The translations under genes and the position numbers were made by a program. Below are positions 61,901 to 64,000 of a DNA stretch of 64,000 nt, one piece after another. The notes beneath the pieces are model-generated. The model saw only the letters and a program-made list of their open reading frames with translations. It had not been told where the DNA came from and made no database searches. Location of the stretch: contig NZ_JAOQJD010000006.1 of assembly GCF_025566985.1 (NCBI RefSeq), positions 1 through 64,000 on the forward strand, read 5' to 3'. The stretch comes from Aedoeadaptatus acetigenes. GTDB lineage: Bacteria; Bacillota; Clostridia; Tissierellales; Peptoniphilaceae. The stretch's first letter is position 1, and each line of letters opens with the position of its first letter.

Positions 61901-62469
61901 AGAATACGGAGTCACCGAAAGCTCCCGAAGCAAACTTTAGCGACACTGTCAACCACTGGGCAAAAGAGCCTATTAACTATGTCGTCAGCAAAGGATACTT
62001 TAAAGGCGTAGGCGGCAATCGCTTTGCTCCCGAAAGGTCCATTACCCGTGCGGACTTCGTTACCGTTCTGGGACGTATGGCCGCAATCGACCAAAGCAAG
62101 TTTACGAAGAATGTGTTTAAGGATGTCAATGGAGGCTATTACGCCGCTTACGTCAACTGGGCCGCAGAAAAGGGCATTGTTCAAGGCGTCGGCAATGGAA
62201 AATTTGATCCGAATCGGCCGATTACGCGAGAAGAAATGGCCGTCATGATGAATAAGTTCTTACAAGTAACGAACAAAAAACTTTCCGAAAAAGAAAGCAA
62301 GGTCTTTACTGATGGCGGAACCATTGCTCCTTGGGCGAAGGAGGCTGTTGGTGCCATGGCGAAAAAGGGCATTGTCAAAGGAATGGAAGACGGTTCGTTT
62401 AGACCGAAATCCGGATTTACCCGTGCCCAGGTAGCACAAGTTCTCTACAATTTGGATCACAATAAATAG
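55933..62469 (+). CDS. giant SLH-anchored surface protein with FIVAR-like and NEAT-like segments
   Basis: The 2,178-residue secreted protein begins with a signal peptide (LSLAMAFLTVMGSAQPIFAF, cleavage near residue 25). At least three beta-rich segments resemble NEAT domains by pattern: about 528-640, 1225-1360 (NKDEPSMANSALW) and 1740-1860 (DDDAMMGTVFKHPAQLIV). A region at 157-290 may be another. Helical FIVAR-type repeats lie between them (about 1081-1150, 1155-1215, 1590-1650, 1875-1935), and an InlB-B/Flg_new repeat (VTVTFMSDKGTS to GWFDGNEKFDF) at about 1657-1735. A Pro/Lys-rich linker with KPD repeats (about 1935-1995) leads to three SLH repeats (about 2001-2165) that bind cell-wall polymer. 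Likely roles are adhesion or haem/iron capture; heme-binding residues were not verified. CAGGAGGA precedes ATG 55933. Confidence 0.85.
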   Translation: MKRRQKLSLAMAFLTVMGSAQPIFAFTPAKEETKKAIVSKADAILTNPAIQKHLLGTDYLAPKHNSTYTPGIDLGDYEDVEGKGKLYGKDSYILTPDQIIETPWYEIYNLVARAKGSINSLDEAKAQRLLSELDTILQIYALNSDTKLKEDGDYQGNYKLVDVQLVDSDGQTNIYKDLGTEKADVKDLFQEMEVTKWGNELEVLFVANKNKVSKINSMVMKSVAGKEIRVSLGSGDAQDPTKTNLVAIPIPAELDGSQLVVESMSYVDNQGATKRTGPFGIKIDYNTMTKSADNYSRYEKKTKTRIKYWIKRGEILIGKYLDADVPKDQERIKTVRKSIEKLNQLRNSETPSMTEALNIAQPIYEIENTFTLLEILNERIYEAMDDLDSGTIYNDKKYTKESLEAFRNYLEKTEQEAGDMDVPELVSKISEVQTASQNNILKYNTEALQKLVDQAEKYKAEYYEEESFAKFNVVKIQAKKWIKDNATYSPSLDETQDHIRALERAINELQAKPGVQPPEIKEDEPGKQGKVMYSIPVTCSDDAVGKCLAGPVKYIPSEKKYIFSFKKDGDNFVAGVDYYASNFSVKPGKVLKTSETIDRQPVVEEVELIDPGTDFGKIYTNVKYYDGNRMGVQDKNSIRFNLDTANQQLIGGEEDKPSTEPYDVTIEYQNQNGAGKTHMESLVSEKATYDPVQKTLTFYASPEMDGKKVKSYLENINYAPKGTYIPADITKKVEYGLVSEKADVDGVAAEKADVPMAFVLKYDIDSKEKIAVNTDVVIGHSDKQTQKTGDTIYLHVKGGKVKTTKEELKELQLALQNRISDLKTNHGMVSKILPEEIDVFDHVDRGGSEEKVVTKKVKINDAIKEALGRAETMDTKDPEKIKTCIKELEDLSLSILPWVSFINAVDGESQNLEKYKADTHFIQSTVEKAEKEWKEIKGKTTAAISREDIRTYSQTLTSLYDGLRLDPAPLEKLIKDGEEKIQSGKYQDAGVKALKETIDGYKEPDISYQPYPGGPKIDYKGNSNSKGAKAYLADIKAPKSTYEKDPSDTTQNGTNLDTSVYDSWVYRVDAGIKALKLKEVGDLSKAALEEAIEKAEKALEKNKSKEAKDTLRAAIAEAEKAKDFTEQDKIDEAVAKLNAAVKTYEASKDVFKTEALQAEIDKAKKLLDATKKEEEVNEKLAIAIQTAEKGLKADSQEKVDAALKALQAAVEEFQASPDRADPNVQIEATKTVNIQLYKENKDEPSMANSALWNQGKLTKENGKWYLEMQWVDMTAGEGNQVTGAITDLSYAVNGEMKKAQVLAKRDVTVGSNKYESPTRVKIEVAENQQFVPVKVSYKTSLGPQEHSPAARIAIDWQSATDGFNENTYKVDKGQLIDAVKLYEMLAKAAQGVNQDLINGLKTNLEKANAVIKNGDATIQEVKDVYSDLDKAGSAVKFADEIYRVHLTQLKANLNEFKGETGKYTVESLEKYETVITQGEKALKDAKTYDEIKAAYDAIKSIDDNLRYDTSALEAKVEKASAMMNGKYTQESKDNLDVKIKDAKKWIREAKEKGIKAGYKALDLTKALDAAMKGMVAEGEAPEKADKTELKDLIRECEGMDLSKYTDDSKTEFEKKLNEAKTVVSDDAATKEDVADALNDLKAAKEGLVEKQAPKEQVTVTFMSDKGTSPAAVTVDKGMVIYAPAGFEENVSKVKEGEVTYVFKGWFDGNEKFDFSMPVNGNKTLIARWEQVEVPADQEAIYNVEFSWKMTNSDDDAMMGTVFKHPAQLIVKDNKAFFRVELQDASEGIYVTDMAYKGETLVPSKTTEVTVDGVTQTKPAAFDIPVDMNDVNKTFRLTVTVGAKGMPGKASADLVVDGGGKTSAQPAPRVDKKALNQLIAECDALDLSRYEEKGKSDFIAALKDAKAVSEKSTATKEDVELALTKLQQAKGALVQKKTPKPEEKPDTPKPDVKPDTKKPDVKPGHSGGRRHFSPAPSKPEGKHTEPGKSQKNTESPKAPEANFSDTVNHWAKEPINYVVSKGYFKGVGGNRFAPERSITRADFVTVLGRMAAIDQSKFTKNVFKDVNGGYYAAYVNWAAEKGIVQGVGNGKFDPNRPITREEMAVMMNKFLQVTNKKLSEKESKVFTDGGTIAPWAKEAVGAMAKKGIVKGMEDGSFRPKSGFTRAQVAQVLYNLDHNK

Positions 62470-62496
62470 ACTTCGAAGACCTCCAATCGAAAAAAA

Positions 62497-62534
62497 TAGG
62501 TTTCAAGTGCTCGAGAGCCTTGAGGCCTATTTTT
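62497..62534 (+). terminator. terminator after the SLH gene
   Basis: TAGGTTTCAAG pairs with CTTGAGGCCTA using G-U pairs, followed by TTTTT. Confidence 0.8.
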
Positions 62535-62612
62535 ATGCTCGAAAGAGGAGAATGGCCGTGAATGGCGTAATCAGCGAAAATATGGTAAAATAGCGTGATA
62601 TGAGGTGATAGA

Positions 62613-63533
62613 TTGTATCGGAAAATTCAGGGCTTGCGCGTGCTCAAGCTTCTTTTATATTCTGTATTGCTGGTCATGGGCGGGCTCTTTGTGCCTATTT
62701 TATTTGCCTTTATACCGGCCATGTTTTTATCGGAGATGCGCTTTCAGGGCGTGCTTCCCATTTCCGGGGTCTTCGTCGGCGCCTGCGCCTTAATCGGCCT
62801 GTTGACGGATCCCCTGTTGGGTCTCACCATCTTAACGGTGATGGGCCCCTTGATTTTAATTTTAGATTACTGTATGCGCACGGATCGTTCCGTGGACACG
62901 ACCATGGCTTTGGGAACCTTGCTTTTTCTCGTGAGCTTGGGATTTATCATGTACCGCACGGGAACCTATCAGGCCATCGAATCCGGCGAGCTCATGAAAA
63001 ACTTCAGCGCCGTTCAGGGAGAGATTCTGCAAAGGGCCTCTCTTACGGAAACGGAACAGGCGCGCCTGGCCATGACCTTTAAGACGACCATGAATCGGGC
63101 CATGGATCTTTTGCCTGCGTTCTTCCTGCTTTCGGGCCTGGTCGTCGTGTATTTGTCCTATCGCATCAGCGGGCGCAACATGCGCATCGGCGGCGAAAAG
63201 GTGATCTGTCCGGGTCCCTTCTTTCTTATGCACCTGCCTCGGGTGCCGGTCTTGATTTCCGTGGGCCTTTTGGGGACGGCCTTGGCCATGAATTACTTCA
63301 TGGCTTTGGGCATCGAGCCCTATATTTTAAACGGGCTGGTGGTCGTGGTGAGCCTCTTGGCCTGCCAGGGCATGAGCATCGTAAACTTTTACCTGCTCCG
63401 CTTCGTGCCTTCGCCGTTTTTACGTGGGCTCATCATGTTCTTTGTCTTGGTGGTGCCCGTGGGTCAAATGGGCCTTGCGGCTCTGGGGCTTATCGATCAA
63501 TTCATCGACGTGCGGAGCATAGAGGGAGCGTAG
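62613..63533 (+). CDS. DUF2232 (YybS-like) membrane protein
   Basis: The 306-residue protein has about eight membrane spans (LLLYSVLLVMGGLFVPILFAFIPAMFL at the start, later LLPAFFLLSGLVVVYLSYRI and GLVVVVSLLACQGMSIVNFYLL). This fits DUF2232/YybS, which is encoded next to gdpP in many Firmicutes. TTG 62613 is the start, preceded by AGGTGAT. It is followed after three bases by gdpP, so the two are co-translated. Its function is not known. Confidence 0.85.
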   Translation: MYRKIQGLRVLKLLLYSVLLVMGGLFVPILFAFIPAMFLSEMRFQGVLPISGVFVGACALIGLLTDPLLGLTILTVMGPLILILDYCMRTDRSVDTTMALGTLLFLVSLGFIMYRTGTYQAIESGELMKNFSAVQGEILQRASLTETEQARLAMTFKTTMNRAMDLLPAFFLLSGLVVVYLSYRISGRNMRIGGEKVICPGPFFLMHLPRVPVLISVGLLGTALAMNYFMALGIEPYILNGLVVVVSLLACQGMSIVNFYLLRFVPSPFLRGLIMFFVLVVPVGQMGLAALGLIDQFIDVRSIEGA

Positions 63534-63536
63534 GCC

Positions 63537-64000
63537 ATGAACGAGTCATTTACACTGAAAAACTTTTACTTCTATTTAATTGTCATCGCTTTTCTCACGG
63601 TGGCGGTCTTTCCCTATAATCCGGTTTTGGGAACCATCGGCGTCATCGCCTGGGTGCTTACGGCATCCTATGCTTACCGCAGCGTGAAAAAATACAATGG
63701 CATTGTTAACGACCAATTCAACAATTTGCACAAGGATTTCGAAAAGATCACGGAGCGCACGATTTTCTCCATGCCCTTTCCTCTGGTGGTCACGGATCGG
63801 GAGGGAACCATCGTCTGGCACAACAGCCTTTTCGGCGAGCTCTTCGACGCGGAGATTTTAAAGGGAAAATCCCTGCCCGCCTACATCGAGGATTTGGCCG
63901 ACGAGGAGACAGGCTTAAAGGCCGTTGAAAACGGCACGGAAGTTGAGATCAAAGAGCAGCCTTACCGGGCCTACAACAGCGTGGTGGATTTTCAGAAAAA
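63537..64000 (+). CDS. gdpP: GdpP-type c-di-AMP phosphodiesterase (N-terminal part)
   Basis: The visible 154 residues start with two membrane spans (FYFYLIVIAFLTVAVFPYN and LGTIGVIAWVLTASYAY), then a PAS-like domain (FSMPFPLVVTDREGTIVWHNSLFGELFDAEILKGKSLPAYI). This is the start of GdpP/YybT, a membrane-bound DHH-DHHA1 phosphodiesterase that degrades c-di-AMP and controls cell-wall and potassium balance. The degenerate GGDEF and catalytic DHH parts lie beyond the window. Position after DUF2232 supports the call. Confidence 0.9.
   Translation, partial: MNESFTLKNFYFYLIVIAFLTVAVFPYNPVLGTIGVIAWVLTASYAYRSVKKYNGIVNDQFNNLHKDFEKITERTIFSMPFPLVVTDREGTIVWHNSLFGELFDAEILKGKSLPAYIEDLADEETGLKAVENGTEVEIKEQPYRAYNSVVDFQK

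Overview
The window holds two kinds of DNA. Bases 1 to about 47,340 are AT-rich (by eye about 30% GC). They are the right part of an integrative and conjugative element (ICE) of the Firmicutes type, resembling the Tn1549/CTn5 group with a Tn916-family Int/Xis. From about 47,350 to the end the DNA is much richer in GC (by eye about 50%) and carries ordinary chromosomal genes: rpsF-ssb-rpsR, gdpP, an ABC importer and a giant SLH-anchored surface protein. A GC-moderate Gram-positive anaerobe with SLH anchoring and this gene mix suggests a Peptoniphilaceae/Tissierellia-like host. That host call is an inference, not a proven identification.

Layout of the ICE. A VirD4 coupling-protein gene that has lost its N-terminal part (97-897) is followed by cargo (ClbS/DfsB-like and PIN/zinc-ribbon proteins, 959-2982). 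The transfer operon comes next: OB-fold protein, Maff2 pilin-like protein, VirB6-like, PrgI, VirB4, NlpC/P60 hydrolase, DUF4315, coiled-coil surface protein and DUF4366 (3178-12847). Then come an AbiEi/AbiEii type IV toxin-antitoxin pair (12966-14553), topoisomerase III, a C5-cytosine methylase, a 2,546-residue methylase-helicase with a second gene nested in another frame, and an OB-fold protein (14643-25649).

The resistance region (25.7-33.8 kb) is a patchwork. It holds an IstB remnant, a TetR-regulated ABC drug exporter, an inducible erm(A)/erm(TR)-type 23S rRNA methylase with two leader peptides, a truncated aminoglycoside (probably spectinomycin) phosphotransferase, a broken large serine recombinase and a broken IS110 transposase with its noncoding end. 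Next come a MobC/relaxase pair on the minus strand with a candidate oriT, and an import module of AraC regulator, ECF S component, EcfT, two-domain EcfA, TetR, a pair of half-size ABC transporters and a MATE remnant (36.1-44.7 kb). The recombination end follows: sigma-like regulator, Xis, and an integrase broken by a one-base frameshift that removes its catalytic C-terminus. With the VirD4 truncation, this suggests the ICE is now stranded.

Chromosomal part. A DMT/EamA transporter gene is split by a complete ISL3-family insertion sequence with 8-bp target duplications; removing the IS restores the reading frame. Then come a binding-protein-dependent ABC importer with an attached metallophosphoesterase, rpsF-ssb-rpsR, a 2,178-residue secreted protein with FIVAR-like helices, NEAT-like segments and three SLH repeats, and finally a DUF2232 membrane protein with the start of gdpP. 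The giant surface protein lies inside what is usually a conserved rpsF-ssb-rpsR/gdpP neighbourhood.
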